Source of the DNA: an uncultured Rhodospirillales bacterium
Lineage (GTDB): Bacteria; Pseudomonadota; Alphaproteobacteria; Acetobacterales; Acetobacteraceae
Assembly (NCBI GenBank): GCA_903893975.1
Contig: CAITOL010000041.1
Coordinates: forward strand, 1 to 64,000
Length of the DNA stretch: 64,000 nt
Direction of reading: 5' to 3'
A program made the translations under genes and the position numbers. The notes beneath the pieces are model-generated. The model had not been told where the DNA came from. It did no database searches and saw nothing but the letters and a program-made list of their open reading frames with translations. Every line of letters begins with the position of its first letter. Within the stretch, counting starts at the first letter, position 1. Below, piece after piece: positions 36,157-46,090 of this stretch.

Positions 36157-39107
36157 CCGCCGCATCCCTCTGTTACGGTGGCCACGGCTGCGGGCATGCG
36201 GATCTCAAACACCGCGCCATCATCCTCGTTGGCCACCGATAATATCCCGCCGATGTCGCGCAAAGTGCCAGCCGCCAGCGCCAGCCCAAGCCCAACCCCT
36301 TTGCCAGATGATTTGGTGGTAAAGAACGGTTCAAAAATTCGCGTCACCAGATGCGGTGGCACACCACCCGCGTGGTCGGCAACCTGGATGATCACTTCGC
36401 CAGTACGGACAAAGCCACGAATGGAAATCATCGGCGCCGCCTCCGGCCGCGATGATTGATAGGCATCAACCGCATTGGAAGCCAGATTGACCAGCACCTG
36501 CTCCAGTGGGATTTCCGATCCCATCACCTGCGGCAAATCGTCGGGGATATCAATCAAGACCTGCACCCCACGCAATTTCGCCGACAGCACCTCCAACGCT
36601 CCTTCGGTGATTGTGGACCAGGATATCGGCTGCACCGGCATCTGCTCGTTTCGGGCAAACACCCGCATGTGCTGCACCAGCCTTGCCGCCCGATGCGATT
36701 GATGCAGAATGCGGTCCAATTTCGCTGCGGTCGTTGCCATGTCTGTTTTGCCGCGCTTAACGTTCTGCAGCAGGCTCTCAGTGGCCAAACTAATCACCGC
36801 CAGCGGCTGGTTCAGCTCGTGCGCAATGCCAGTCGCCATTTCACCCAGCGTCAAAATGGTTGTCAGTTGCTGGTGGTGCAATTGCTCCTGGCGCTCCAGC
36901 GTTACATCGAAGATGTAACCCACCACCTCAACCGCGCCTGACGCACGCCCGACCACCCGCACCGCGTTGCGCAGCCAACGCACCCCGCCACCAGCCGCCA
37001 GCATATCATAATCGACCGAAGTCGTGCGGTCGTCTGGCAAATCGCCGATCGCCGCCACCCGGTCTTGCTGAACAAGAATATCCTCGAAGCTGACCGGCTG
37101 GCCGTCCGCCGTCAGCAAATCCTGCGTCAGCCGCGACACGTCGCCGAAAATATTCAGCATCTCCAGCGACGTTTCCCGCACCAGGGCGCGATACATCAAC
37201 CCCGGCCCGACCAAGGCCATCGCCGCAACGTTGGCATCCGCCGCGCGCCGGGCCAAATCCACCGCATGCTCATCGGTCACATCGGCCAGAAACCCGATCA
37301 CTTCCTGTCCGCCATCCGGCAACGGCAATTGCCGCATCACATCGCGCACCCAGTATTCGCGGTCGTGGATCTGCAATGTATATTCCGCCATCGCCACGCC
37401 GTCCGCGCCCGCATCCACCATCGCCGCCGCCCGACGCGCCCGCGCCTCGGGCGGCAAATGCGTCTGCTCGAACGTCCCTTGCATCACGTAGTCCGGCGTC
37501 AGGCCAAACAAGACCCGCACACTTTCGGACACGTAGACAATTTTCGCCGCCTCCCCGGCTGGCGCAATCGCGTGGTAGAACACCCCTGGAATAATCTGCA
37601 GGATATGGTCCAGCCGCTCGCGCGCTTCCGCCAACGCCGTGGCCCGCAAATACTCATCGGTAATATCGCGCAAGGTTGTGATCAGCCGCAGGCGAGACAT
37701 TTCACCGGGTATCCGCGACACCACCGCCTCAGACCTAATCCAGGCAGGCGCCCCATCCGGTCGAACAATCTCATAGGTCGTCGGCTCCAGCGCCTCGCCA
37801 CGCAACACCGCTTCCGTCCGCCTCACCGCATGCGCGACAGCGGCGTTAGGTATCAGCGACATAAACTCCCGCCCGATCAGCGCCTCGGCCCGCAGACCGA
37901 ACATCTCCCCAGCAGCGCGATTGGCGAAACTGATCCGCCGGTCGCCATCATCCAATCCGTCGAACACCAAGATCCCGTGCGCCATGCCGTTCATAACGGA
38001 ATGAAACCAAATCTCACTTTGCTCCAAACTGGCGGCATAGGCGCTGGCATTGGTCGACCGGCCAAAGAAATACATCGCCCAACCGCCAGCCACCGCCATC
38101 ACCGCGATGGCCGCATCCAGCAACAGGGTTGATGATCCCAGCGGCGCGTTACTCCGCTCGATCTGCGCCAATTCCGGGGCACGCAGCACGCCAACCACCA
38201 GGGTTAAGCCACTATCCGCCAGGTTGCGGGTGACATAGTAGCGCGCTCCGCCACCAAACCAATCGTCCCCAAGCGTCGCCGTTCCCGATTTTGTTTCTAT
38301 ATCGGACCGACCAGCGCCTGTTGCACTGCCCCCGCGCCACCCGGGAACACTTTCTCCCAGATGCTGCATATCCCGCCGCATTAAAATCACGCCGTCATCC
38401 CGCACCACGGCAATCATATCGTCAGGCCGCACGGTATTGGCAGCCGCCAGCGTCATCAGCGCATTCGCTTGCAGCGACAGCACCGTGACCGCGAGCAAAT
38501 GTCCATCCGCAGCACGCACCGGATGCGTTGATTGCACCGATAGCGTGCCGCTCGCTCGGCCAATCACCGGCCTGCCGAAATAATACGGCAGGTCCGGATG
38601 GTCCCGGAACGCCTTCACATTCTCCCGGTCGTTGAAGTCCAGCCCCGTCGGGCCGTTGACCAGATTGGTCCATAACAGCATGCCATCCGCACCAACGGCA
38701 GATACCAGGGCCACTTCACGTCCCACTTTACCGCTTGCCGGGTCGAGGTAGGACAGCAGACGCGCTTCGACATCCGCATCGCCGCGCAAATGTGCCTGCG
38801 TCACCATGCCGGCCAATTCATGCGTCACGCTAGCCTGCCGCAGTGTCGCGCCCAGGCTGTCACGGATCTGCGTCGCCACCGAATTGCCCCGCGCAATCGC
38901 CATCGCCTCCGCCTGCGCCTCGTTTTCTGCGGATAATTGCACGTAGCGCAGCCCAAACAACGCCAGCAAAACCACCACAACTGCCCCAAAAACCGCCACG
39001 GCAACGGCGGCACTTCCGGGCTGGTTGGCAACGGCTGCCTTATAGCGCTGTTCAGCTAATAGTCGTGCCGGCATGTTACAAAACCAATGTATTTCATTAC
39101 GTTTCAA
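36153..39107 (-). CDS. Membrane sensor histidine kinase with periplasmic sensor and three PAS domains
   Basis: This 984-residue kinase has a TM helix at 33-53, a periplasmic Cache-like region (about 55-325) and a second TM (about 328-349). Three PAS-like domains follow at about 361-485, 495-613 and 630-738. The HisKA domain has phospho-acceptor His763 in MATGIAHELNQPLAVIS, and the HATPase has VLVNLASNAVDAY, the DHAGG box and FEPFFTTKSSGKGVGLGL. This resembles DctB/FixL-type kinases. No response regulator is adjacent. ATG 39074 is an alternative start. A paralogous kinase gene lies just upstream on the same strand. Confidence 0.94.
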   Translation of the reverse strand: MKRNEIHWFCNMPARLLAEQRYKAAVANQPGSAAVAVAVFGAVVVVLLALFGLRYVQLSAENEAQAEAMAIARGNSVATQIRDSLGATLRQASVTHELAGMVTQAHLRGDADVEARLLSYLDPASGKVGREVALVSAVGADGMLLWTNLVNGPTGLDFNDRENVKAFRDHPDLPYYFGRPVIGRASGTLSVQSTHPVRAADGHLLAVTVLSLQANALMTLAAANTVRPDDMIAVVRDDGVILMRRDMQHLGESVPGWRGGSATGAGRSDIETKSGTATLGDDWFGGGARYYVTRNLADSGLTLVVGVLRAPELAQIERSNAPLGSSTLLLDAAIAVMAVAGGWAMYFFGRSTNASAYAASLEQSEIWFHSVMNGMAHGILVFDGLDDGDRRISFANRAAGEMFGLRAEALIGREFMSLIPNAAVAHAVRRTEAVLRGEALEPTTYEIVRPDGAPAWIRSEAVVSRIPGEMSRLRLITTLRDITDEYLRATALAEARERLDHILQIIPGVFYHAIAPAGEAAKIVYVSESVRVLFGLTPDYVMQGTFEQTHLPPEARARRAAAMVDAGADGVAMAEYTLQIHDREYWVRDVMRQLPLPDGGQEVIGFLADVTDEHAVDLARRAADANVAAMALVGPGLMYRALVRETSLEMLNIFGDVSRLTQDLLTADGQPVSFEDILVQQDRVAAIGDLPDDRTTSVDYDMLAAGGGVRWLRNAVRVVGRASGAVEVVGYIFDVTLERQEQLHHQQLTTILTLGEMATGIAHELNQPLAVISLATESLLQNVKRGKTDMATTAAKLDRILHQSHRAARLVQHMRVFARNEQMPVQPISWSTITEGALEVLSAKLRGVQVLIDIPDDLPQVMGSEIPLEQVLVNLASNAVDAYQSSRPEAAPMISIRGFVRTGEVIIQVADHAGGVPPHLVTRIFEPFFTTKSSGKGVGLGLALAAGTLRDIGGILSVANEDDGAVFEIRMPAAVATVTEGCGG

Positions 39108-39420
39108 CCCAAATATAGGCTATTTTCTCATCTGACAAACAAAAACATTTTGCGTTTTATGGGTTTTTAATAATGCTTTTGTTATGTTATGTTTTATTTC
39201 ACAAAGTGGTATAATAAAATAGAATTTTTAGGTTTTTTATCGTTTCTGAGGCCGCAAGCGTCTCATTGGCACGCATCAGAACCAGAAGCCGATCAACCAG
39301 CACATTTTTGCACGAAAGCCAGTTTTTTGTATCTAGAAAACGATAATATTCGTAAAACAATCCGGCAACATGAAATACAATACAAAATGTAACTTCCGTT
39401 AATTAGTGTGACTGCGGCAT
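39108..39420. other. AT-rich spacer between the twin kinase genes
   Basis: This 313-bp region is much richer in A and T than the surroundings, with runs such as TTTTATGGGTTTTTAATAATG. It probably carries the promoter of the downstream kinase gene on the minus strand. A 67-codon plus-strand ORF (39189-39392) has no ribosome-binding site or recognisable similarity. I saw no hairpin, RNA gene or repeat. Confidence 0.35.
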
Positions 39421-42346
39421 CTATTCTATTTCATCCGTCGCCCGCTGGGCCTCCGGGGCAACGGGCATGCGGATCTCAAACCTCGCCCCATCATCCACGT
39501 TGGCGGCGGTTATCACGCCTCCCATGTCCAGCACCGCGTTCGCAGCGACGGACAATCCCAACCCCATGCCCTTGCCAACCGGTTTGGTGGTGAAAAACGG
39601 CTCGAAAATCCGTGGCAACGCATGCGGCAAAATGCCCCCAGCATGGTCGGTCACCTGGATCACCACCTCCTGCCCTTTCGCAAAGCCGCAAATCGCCACC
39701 ATCGCCACCGCATCCGGGCGCGCGCTGCCATACGCGTCGGCGGCATTGGCAATCAGCGCCACAATCACCTGCTCCAACGCGATCTGCGCCCCCATCACCG
39801 TCGGCAGATCCTCGGCAACGTCGATCGTCATCTGCATCCCGCGGAGTTTGGAGGACAGCACATCCAACGCCCCGCGTATCACACTCGCCCAGGCAACCGG
39901 CTTCAACGGCACCGCCAGGCTGCGGGCGAACACCCGCATATGCTGCACCATATGGGCCGCACGATGCGCCTGCGTCAGAATCCGCTCCAGCTTCGCCTGC
40001 ACCACCGCCGGGTTCGTATTCGGCCTGCCCAACTGCGCCAGCCCGTTCTCAGCGGCAAAACTTATCACGGCCAAGGGTTGGTTCAGCTCATGCGCAATGC
40101 CGGTGGCCATCTCCCCCAGGGTCAGCAAGGTCGTCATCTGCTGGCGCCGCAACTGGTCCTGGCGTTCCAACGTCACATCAACGAGATAGCCGATGATCTC
40201 CACCGCCTCAGGGCTGCGCACACTCACCCGCACCGCATTGCGCAGCCACCGCACCGTGCCATCAGCCAGCGCAAGATCGTAGTCCAGGCTCGTCGTGCTA
40301 TCCTCCGGCAGCGCGCATAGCGCAGCCGTGCGGTCCTCCCGCTGCAAGATCGCGGCCAGCGTCGCCGGCTCGCCCGCAACACCCACCACATCGCGAATTA
40401 ACCGCGCGCTATCGCCGATCACATCCAGGATCGTCAGGCTAGTGCCGGCAATCCGCGCCCGATACATCACCCCCGGCCCCAGCACGCTCATCGCCTGCAA
40501 CTGCGCGTCCGCATTCCGCCGCGCCACATCGGCTTCATGCTCGCCGCTGATATCGGCAATAAACCCGGTCGTCTCCGCGCCGCCATCGGGCAGGTCCACC
40601 CGCCGCATCACATCGCGCACCCAGAATTTGCGCCCATCGAACTCCAGCGGATATTCCGCCACCGCAACGCCGTTCGGCCCCGCTGCCTCAGTGGCCTTGC
40701 GGCGCACCTCCCGCACCGCACCGCGCATATACTTGGCGGTAAAATCACCGGTCATCACATCCTGCGCCGAAACACCAAACACACCCTGGATGCTCTCGGA
40801 GACATACAACGTCTGGCCATTGCCGTCGGGCCGCGAGGCGGTCTGGTAAAACACCCCGGGAATGATCCGCAGAATATGCTCCAGCCGGGCCCGCGCTTCG
40901 GCCAGGGTGGCCGCCTGCGCATGCTCCTCGGTCACGTCGCGGATCGTGGTGATCACCCGCAGCCGGTCCGTCGCCCCGGGAATGCGCGAGACCACCACCT
41001 CAGACCGCACCCAAACCCGGCTCCCATCCGGGCGCAGCGCTTCGTAGGCCACTGGTACCGGCGTCTCGCCACGCATAATCGCCGCCGTATTCGCCCGCGC
41101 CTGCACCGCCGCCGTGTCAGACAGCAAGGTGCTGACATCCAGCCCCATCAACGCCTCGGCCCGCAGCCCGAAAATCTCACCCGCGGCGCGATTGGCGAAA
41201 CTCACCCGTGGGTCCCCATCGCTGAACCCGTCAAACACCAGCATCCCGTGCGACATGCCGTCGATCACCGAATGAAACCAGACTTCACTTTGCTGCAAGC
41301 TGGTCGCATACGCACCCGCATGGGCGGCGCGCCCGAACAGATACATCGCCACCCCACCCGCCAGCGCCAACCCGCTAATCGCCAGATCCAGCAACAAGGT
41401 AGAGGTCCACAGTACCTGATTGGCCGCCGCCACCTGGGCCAGCACCGGGGAGCGCAACACGCCAACCACCAACGTCAGCCGGCTGTCCGGAAAATCCCGC
41501 GCGGCAAAATATCGCGCGTCGTCGGAGAACCAGCTTACCCCAATCGCCGCCGCCGGCGTGGTGGCCCCCAAACCAGGACGGCCCGCGGGTGTTGCGGCGC
41601 CATAATGCCAATGCGGCACCACCTCCCCGAGATGGGCCATATCGCTGCGCATCAGGATCACGCCGTCATCGCGCACCAGCGCCAGCAGATCATTGGCCCC
41701 TAACGACATTTCCGCCGCCAGCGTCACCAGCGTATCGGCCCGCATCCCCAGCACCGTCAGCGCCTGGATCGCCCCATTGCCCCCCCCGCACCGCCTGGGT
41801 CGCCTGCACAGACAGCACACCGCTGGCCCGCCCCACCACCGGGCGGCCGATGAATGTCTCCAGTTCCGGCCGTTGATTAAAGGCAACCACATGCTCCCGG
41901 TCGCTCACCACCGTCGCGTCCGACCGGATTGGCAGATTGGACCACAGCACCCGCCCCGCCAGATCCACGGCGGAAATCTGCACCGCCTCGCGGTCCAGGC
42001 TGCCAGTTCCCGGGGCGAAATAGCGGCGCAAGCTGGCCTCGGTGGCACGGTCGCCGGTCAGATGCGCTTGCGTAACCAGCCGGGCGATATCATGCGTCAC
42101 CTTGGCCTTCAGCCAGATGGCGGCCAGGCTGTCATGCAACTGCGTCGCCACCGCATTGGCCCGCTGCACCGCCGCCGCATCAGCCGCCTCCGCCGTTTCG
42201 GCAGCTTTTTCGGTGTAGCGAAGCCCAAGCAACACCAGCAACACAATCACCAGACCACTCAGCACCGCCAAACCGGCGAGCCAACCCTCAGCACGTCGGG
42301 CCGGGCGGATAGCATGGTGTTGGGTCGCGATCAGACGGGCTGTCAT
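39421..42346 (-). pseudogene. Frameshifted paralogous membrane sensor histidine kinase
   Basis: Two reading frames together encode a protein of about 975 residues, colinear with the neighbouring kinase: TM helix, periplasmic domain, TM, PAS domains, HisKA (MATGIAHELNQPLAVIS) and HATPase (FEPFFTTKPVGKGMGLGL). The N-terminal frame (from ATG 42346, MTARLIATQHH) leaves homology after GVLSVQATQAVRGG. The second frame resumes with NGAIQALTVLGMRADTL. The switch lies in a run of eight G (coding strand, 41787-41780); seven G would restore one frame, and the intact paralogue has no indel here. It could be a real mutation, a phase-variable tract or a sequencing error. All kinase motifs downstream are intact, which argues for recent or reversible damage. 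Confidence 0.9.
41780..41787. repeat. Homopolymer C8 (G8 on the coding strand) at the kinase frameshift
   Basis: Eight consecutive C on the plus strand form a G8 tract in the kinase gene. Reading CGG GGG GGG CAA gives the broken frame, and CGG GGG GGC AAT with one G fewer restores colinearity with the paralogue. Such tracts are prone to slipped-strand mispairing and to sequencing error. Confidence 0.85.
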
Positions 42347-42477
42347 GCTTACGAACCAATGCAAAGAATGGTTAATTACTAATAATTACAATAAAATTAC
42401 ACCGACAGCCCGGTGATGCCTTCTGATTTTTTGTATTATTTTTTGTTGCGCTTCACAAGCACATTACCCGCACACCG

Positions 42478-43392
42478 TTACGGCGTTATCGGGTCATCCG
42501 GCAACGAAACCAGATCAACCGTCCACAACCATTGCGCCAGGTGCCGCCGCACAATCGGCGCGAACACCTCATCCAGCCGCTGCACCTGTTCCAACACCCC
42601 CGCCGCACCGAGCCGGCCTTGCGGCACCTCCATCGGCGGCAGAATATGGCTGATGAAATGGGCGCCGCTCTGCCGCTCGGAATACACCGGCAGCACCCGC
42701 GCACCGGTGGCCGCCGCCAGCCTGATCACCTTGCCCATATTGCCATGCGGCTTCAGCCGGCGGCCAAAATGCGGCGCCATCACCACGCCATCGACCAACT
42801 CATCCACCGCCATCCAAGCCGTCCCCCCCGGCCGGGCCAAATTCTCCGCCAGCCGATGCCAGATCCGCCCGTCCATCGGCAGCAACTCCACCTGCATGAA
42901 CGCCCGCTGCCGGGCGGCGATGGCCGCATGCGCCCGGTTGGTCGGCGGCATCATAATCCCCTGCGCCTTGCGGGTCTGCGCGAAGGCCGGATGCAGCGAA
43001 AGCTGCGCCCCCAACGCCTCCCAATTGCCCAGATGCACAAAGGCCACAATCAACGGCCGCGGGTCAGCCACCGCCGCCTCCCACCGGCCGGGGTCGGACA
43101 GCACCCCCCGGCCCTGCGCCACCAGGCGCGGCAGCACCGAGAACTCACAGAACGTCCGCCCGATATTGCCCCAGAGCGCCCGCGTGCTGGCTTCAATCCT
43201 GCCCGGCTCGGCCAAATCCGGCCGTAACAGCGCCATCGCCGCCCGGCCCCGCGCCTCAGCCTCCGGCCGCGATCGCCGCCCCGCCGCCCCTTGCCCGATT
43301 TTCGCCCCCAAAGCGGAGCACCAATCCACCGGCAAACCGCGCAAGGCCATATGGATGGCGTAATCCCGCACCTCCGCCGCGCTCCACGTCAT
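42478..43392 (-). CDS. Lysophospholipid/lauroyl acyltransferase (LpxL/HtrB family)
   Basis: The 304-residue protein matches the late lipid A acyltransferase family, which adds a secondary acyl chain to Kdo2-lipid IVA or acylates other lipids at the inner membrane. The catalytic HX4E motif is in VAFVHLGNWEALG. The later AMAVDELVDGVV-type and ARVLPVYSERQSGAHF blocks are consistent. The N-terminal membrane helix of E. coli LpxL is not obvious, so the protein may associate peripherally. It stands alone on the minus strand after an AT-rich gap that separates it from the kinase. Confidence 0.86.
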   Translation of the reverse strand: MTWSAAEVRDYAIHMALRGLPVDWCSALGAKIGQGAAGRRSRPEAEARGRAAMALLRPDLAEPGRIEASTRALWGNIGRTFCEFSVLPRLVAQGRGVLSDPGRWEAAVADPRPLIVAFVHLGNWEALGAQLSLHPAFAQTRKAQGIMMPPTNRAHAAIAARQRAFMQVELLPMDGRIWHRLAENLARPGGTAWMAVDELVDGVVMAPHFGRRLKPHGNMGKVIRLAAATGARVLPVYSERQSGAHFISHILPPMEVPQGRLGAAGVLEQVQRLDEVFAPIVRRHLAQWLWTVDLVSLPDDPITP

Positions 43393-43588
43393 CGCTCAGC
43401 ACTCCCCGCCTGCCACGGCTATCGTTACGGGAAAACCCGGCGCGCGAATATGGCTTGTTTCGATCCGCTGCGATTTGCAAAAAGTCGTCTCTTATTTACG
43501 ATAAATATCAAAACATGTGCATGTTCGCAATATGCGATGCAAATTGCAACAAACCCTGGCAGAAACGCCAATTTAACGCCTCATTAAC

Positions 43589-43604
43589 TGGTACGCAGCT
43601 TGCA
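43589..43604 (+). promoter_or_regulatory. Sigma-54 (-24/-12) promoter of a small membrane protein gene
   Basis: TGGTACGCAGCTTGCA matches the sigma-54 consensus TGGCACG-N4-TTGCA with one mismatch (T for C at position 4), and GG and GC are separated by exactly 10 bases. Transcription should start near 43615, about 33 nt before the GTG at 43648. The activator is unknown. The upstream 43450-43585 region is AT-rich and could hold enhancer sites. Confidence 0.65.
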
Positions 43605-43647
43605 ACATCCTTTCCATCGGTCATCCAGTTTGGCGGGAGTGCTTCAG

Positions 43648-43881
43648 GTGCGGTTTGCGATTTTGGCGATTTTGGCGTGCCTGTTCCTCGCCTCCCCCTC
43701 CACGCTGCGCCCCTTCCTCGGGCTGGCGGCGACGCTGATCGTGCTGTGCGAATTTCGCGACCTCTGGCGCGATATGGCGCGCAGCCGCCGCCGCCAGGCC
43801 GTGCTGGGCGACCAGATCCGCGCCTATGCGGACGCCCTGCACACCAGCCGGCGCCCGCCTGCCGTCCGCCGCTATGTCTGA
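43648..43881 (+). CDS. Small inner-membrane protein with two predicted TM helices
   Basis: The 77-residue protein starts MRFAILAILACLFLASP, has a second hydrophobic stretch FLGLAATLIVLCEF and ends in a basic, probably cytoplasmic tail with RSRRRQAVLGDQIRAYADAL. The start is chosen at GTG 43648 because GGGAG lies 8 nt upstream. The longer frame from 43600 would begin inside the sigma-54 promoter. No family is recognised. Its only clear clue is the sigma-54 promoter, which in this group is often flagellar or linked to nitrogen or surface functions. It is convergent with the dehydrogenase gene, 8 bp away. Confidence 0.65.
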   Translation: MRFAILAILACLFLASPSTLRPFLGLAATLIVLCEFRDLWRDMARSRRRQAVLGDQIRAYADALHTSRRPPAVRRYV

Positions 43882-43889
43882 CCGCAGCC

Positions 43890-44939
43890 CTACAGCCCCA
43901 ACCGCGCACTCAACCCGTAGCCTGCCGCCAATTCCGCCAGTTTCTTCCAGGTGGCCTCTTCCACCTCCACCCCGTTGGCCCGCCGATCACGCTCGGTCAG
44001 GTATTCCAGCTCGCCCGGATAAAACACCCCCGGGCTCCCCTCGCTCGGCGGCGTCGCCTTCAGATACTGGGCAAACTCCGTCACCTCGTCCTTAAAGCGC
44101 GCCAGCGGGCGAAACGCTTCGACGTTGAACACCGCCATGAAGCAGCCATCGTTATGCCGCCCGGTCGGTTCCACCCCGTAGCCCAACCCGGTCAGCAACC
44201 CGCAGAGAATTTCCACAATCACCGCCAGCCCGGTGCCCTTGAACCCCTCGCTCCCGCCCAGCGGCAACAGCGCGCCGCCGGCCCGCAGCGCCGCCGGGTC
44301 AGTGGTATTCTTGCCATCCTTGTCCAGCACCCAGCCCACCGGCATCGGCTTACCCCGCGCCGCCGCCAGGCTCACCTTGCCCGCCGCCACTGCTGAAGTC
44401 GCCATATCCAGCACCAGCGGTCCATCGAGGTTCGACGGCACGGCAAACGAAATCGGGTTCGTCCCCAGCCGCGCCTCGCGCCCGCCAAACGGCGCCACAT
44501 GCTTGGGGGACCGGCCGCTATCGGCGGTAATCATCCCGATCATCCCCGCCTCGGCCGCCATCAGCGGATACGATGCCAACCGCCCGATATGGCCCTGGCG
44601 AAACACCGTCGTCGCCGCAACATTGGCGGTGCGCGCCTTTTCGATCGTCAGCTTCATCGCCCGCTCATTGGCGACATAGCCGAACCCCCAATTGCCATCC
44701 ACCACCGTGGTCGTCGGCGATTCCTGCACAATATCCCACGCCGCCCCCGGCACGATGTGCCCGGCCTTAATCCGGTCGATATAGGTGGGGATGGCGATAA
44801 TGCCGTGGCTGTCATGCCCCACCAGATTGGCGTTGGTGCAATGCCGCATCACAATTTCCGCCTCTGCCGGCGGCGCGCCCGCTGCCACCAGCAGCGCTTC
44901 ACCAATTTCAGTCAGCCGTGCGGCTGGGATTTTCGGCAT
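43890..44939 (-). CDS. Malate/L-lactate dehydrogenase family oxidoreductase
   Basis: The 349-residue enzyme belongs to the Ldh_2 family (malate, ureidoglycolate, delta1-piperideine-2-carboxylate reductases), which is unrelated to classical LDH. Signature blocks are ANLVGHDSHGIIAIPTYIDR with the catalytic His, DSGRSPKHVAPFGGREARLG for NAD(P) binding, and LGGSEGFKGTGLAVIVEILC near the C-terminus. GGAGA lies close upstream of ATG 44939, which is preferred over the longer frame to 45047. The substrate cannot be fixed. It follows the epmB-like gene with a 71-bp gap. Confidence 0.92.
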   Translation of the reverse strand: MPKIPAARLTEIGEALLVAAGAPPAEAEIVMRHCTNANLVGHDSHGIIAIPTYIDRIKAGHIVPGAAWDIVQESPTTTVVDGNWGFGYVANERAMKLTIEKARTANVAATTVFRQGHIGRLASYPLMAAEAGMIGMITADSGRSPKHVAPFGGREARLGTNPISFAVPSNLDGPLVLDMATSAVAAGKVSLAAARGKPMPVGWVLDKDGKNTTDPAALRAGGALLPLGGSEGFKGTGLAVIVEILCGLLTGLGYGVEPTGRHNDGCFMAVFNVEAFRPLARFKDEVTEFAQYLKATPPSEGSPGVFYPGELEYLTERDRRANGVEVEEATWKKLAELAAGYGLSARLGL

Positions 44940-45010
44940 CTGGGTCTCTCCTTGCTTGGACGTTGCCGCCAGCGTCCCATCTGCGCCGCCGTCCCGCAAG
45001 CCGGGGCGCG

Positions 45011-46054
45011 CTACGCCACCACCGGCAGCCGATGTGCTGCCCCCCAAGGGTCGCGCACCCCGTCCGGTGTCAGATAATCCGGCCCCAGCGGCACCTTGCC
45101 GTGACCACCGGGAATATCCAGCACATAAGTCGGCCAGGCCAGGCCGCTCACCCGGCCGCGCAACCCGCGCAACAACGCGCGCCCGGTTTCAATCGGCACA
45201 TGAAAGCGCGCCGTGCCCGGCGCCGGGTCCAGCTGGTGCAGATAATACGGCTTCACCCGCGCCTGCATCATCGCGCGGAACAGCGCCTCCAACGCCGCCT
45301 CGCTATCATTCACCCCGCGCAGCAGCACCGATTGCCCCAGCACCGGCACGCCCACACACTGCACCCGGCGCAAGGCGGCCCGGGCGGCGTCGGTCAGTTC
45401 GCGCGCATGATTGGCGTGCACCACCAGCCACAGCGGTGTGGCAATATCCAGCGCCGCCGCCAGCTCCGCCGTCACCCGCGCCGGATCAGCCACCGGCACG
45501 CGGGTATGGATGCGCAACGTTCGCACATGCGGAATCGCCGCCAGCGCCTGCAAAATCCCCGACAACCGCCGCGGCGACAGCATCAGCGGGTCCCCGCCGG
45601 TCAGGATCACCTCCTGGATCGCCGGATGCGCCCGCAGCCAGGCATAGGCGGCGGCAAGCTCGGCATCCGTCAGCACCCCGCCATCCGGCCCCACCTGTTC
45701 GCGGCGAAAGCAGAACCGGCAATAGACCGGGCAGATCAGCAGCGGCTTCAGCAACGCCCGATCCGGATAGCGATGCACAATGCCCTTCACCGGGCTCAGC
45801 GCCTCATCGGCAATCGGGTCGGGAATTTCATGCGCCGCCGTCACCGCCTCGGCCACATCGGGCACGTATTGCCGCGCAATCGGATCGTCCGGCGCCTCCA
45901 TCAACGCCTGCACCGCCGGGGTGATCGCAATCGCATACTGCGCTTCCACCGCCAGCAACCCCGCGCGCGCCGCCGGCGGGGCGAGCCCGGCCGCAATAAG
46001 CGCATCGGTGCTTCGCAGGGTTTTGGCTTGGTGGGGGGGCGTTATGTCCGGCAT
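45011..46054 (-). CDS. epmB: KamA-family radical SAM protein, probable EF-P lysine 2,3-aminomutase EpmB
   Basis: This 347-residue radical SAM enzyme has the CxxxCxxC cluster motif in CPVYCRFCFRRE, followed by ILTGGDPLMLSPRRL and VPVLGQSVLLRGVND. The PLP lysine lies in DIPGGHGKVPLG. Such proteins interconvert alpha- and beta-lysine. With epmA only 0.9 kb away, the role of making (R)-beta-lysine for elongation factor P modification is likely. The frame is open to 46804, but similarity begins at MPDITPPHQAKTL (46054). It is divergent from phzF, with 36 bp between starts. Confidence 0.88.
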   Translation of the reverse strand: MPDITPPHQAKTLRSTDALIAAGLAPPAARAGLLAVEAQYAIAITPAVQALMEAPDDPIARQYVPDVAEAVTAAHEIPDPIADEALSPVKGIVHRYPDRALLKPLLICPVYCRFCFRREQVGPDGGVLTDAELAAAYAWLRAHPAIQEVILTGGDPLMLSPRRLSGILQALAAIPHVRTLRIHTRVPVADPARVTAELAAALDIATPLWLVVHANHARELTDAARAALRRVQCVGVPVLGQSVLLRGVNDSEAALEALFRAMMQARVKPYYLHQLDPAPGTARFHVPIETGRALLRGLRGRVSGLAWPTYVLDIPGGHGKVPLGPDYLTPDGVRDPWGAAHRLPVVA

Positions 46055-46090
46055 GGTGCCGCCGCATAGACCGCACAGCAGAGGCACGCA

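Noticed and set aside
39189-39392. 67-codon ORF in the AT-rich spacer between the kinases
   Set aside because: No ribosome-binding site, no recognisable similarity and AT-driven codon content; treated as chance.
42365-42477. Gene in the AT-rich gap between the second kinase and the acyltransferase
   Set aside because: Only short AT-rich sequence is present; it more likely holds the kinase promoter.
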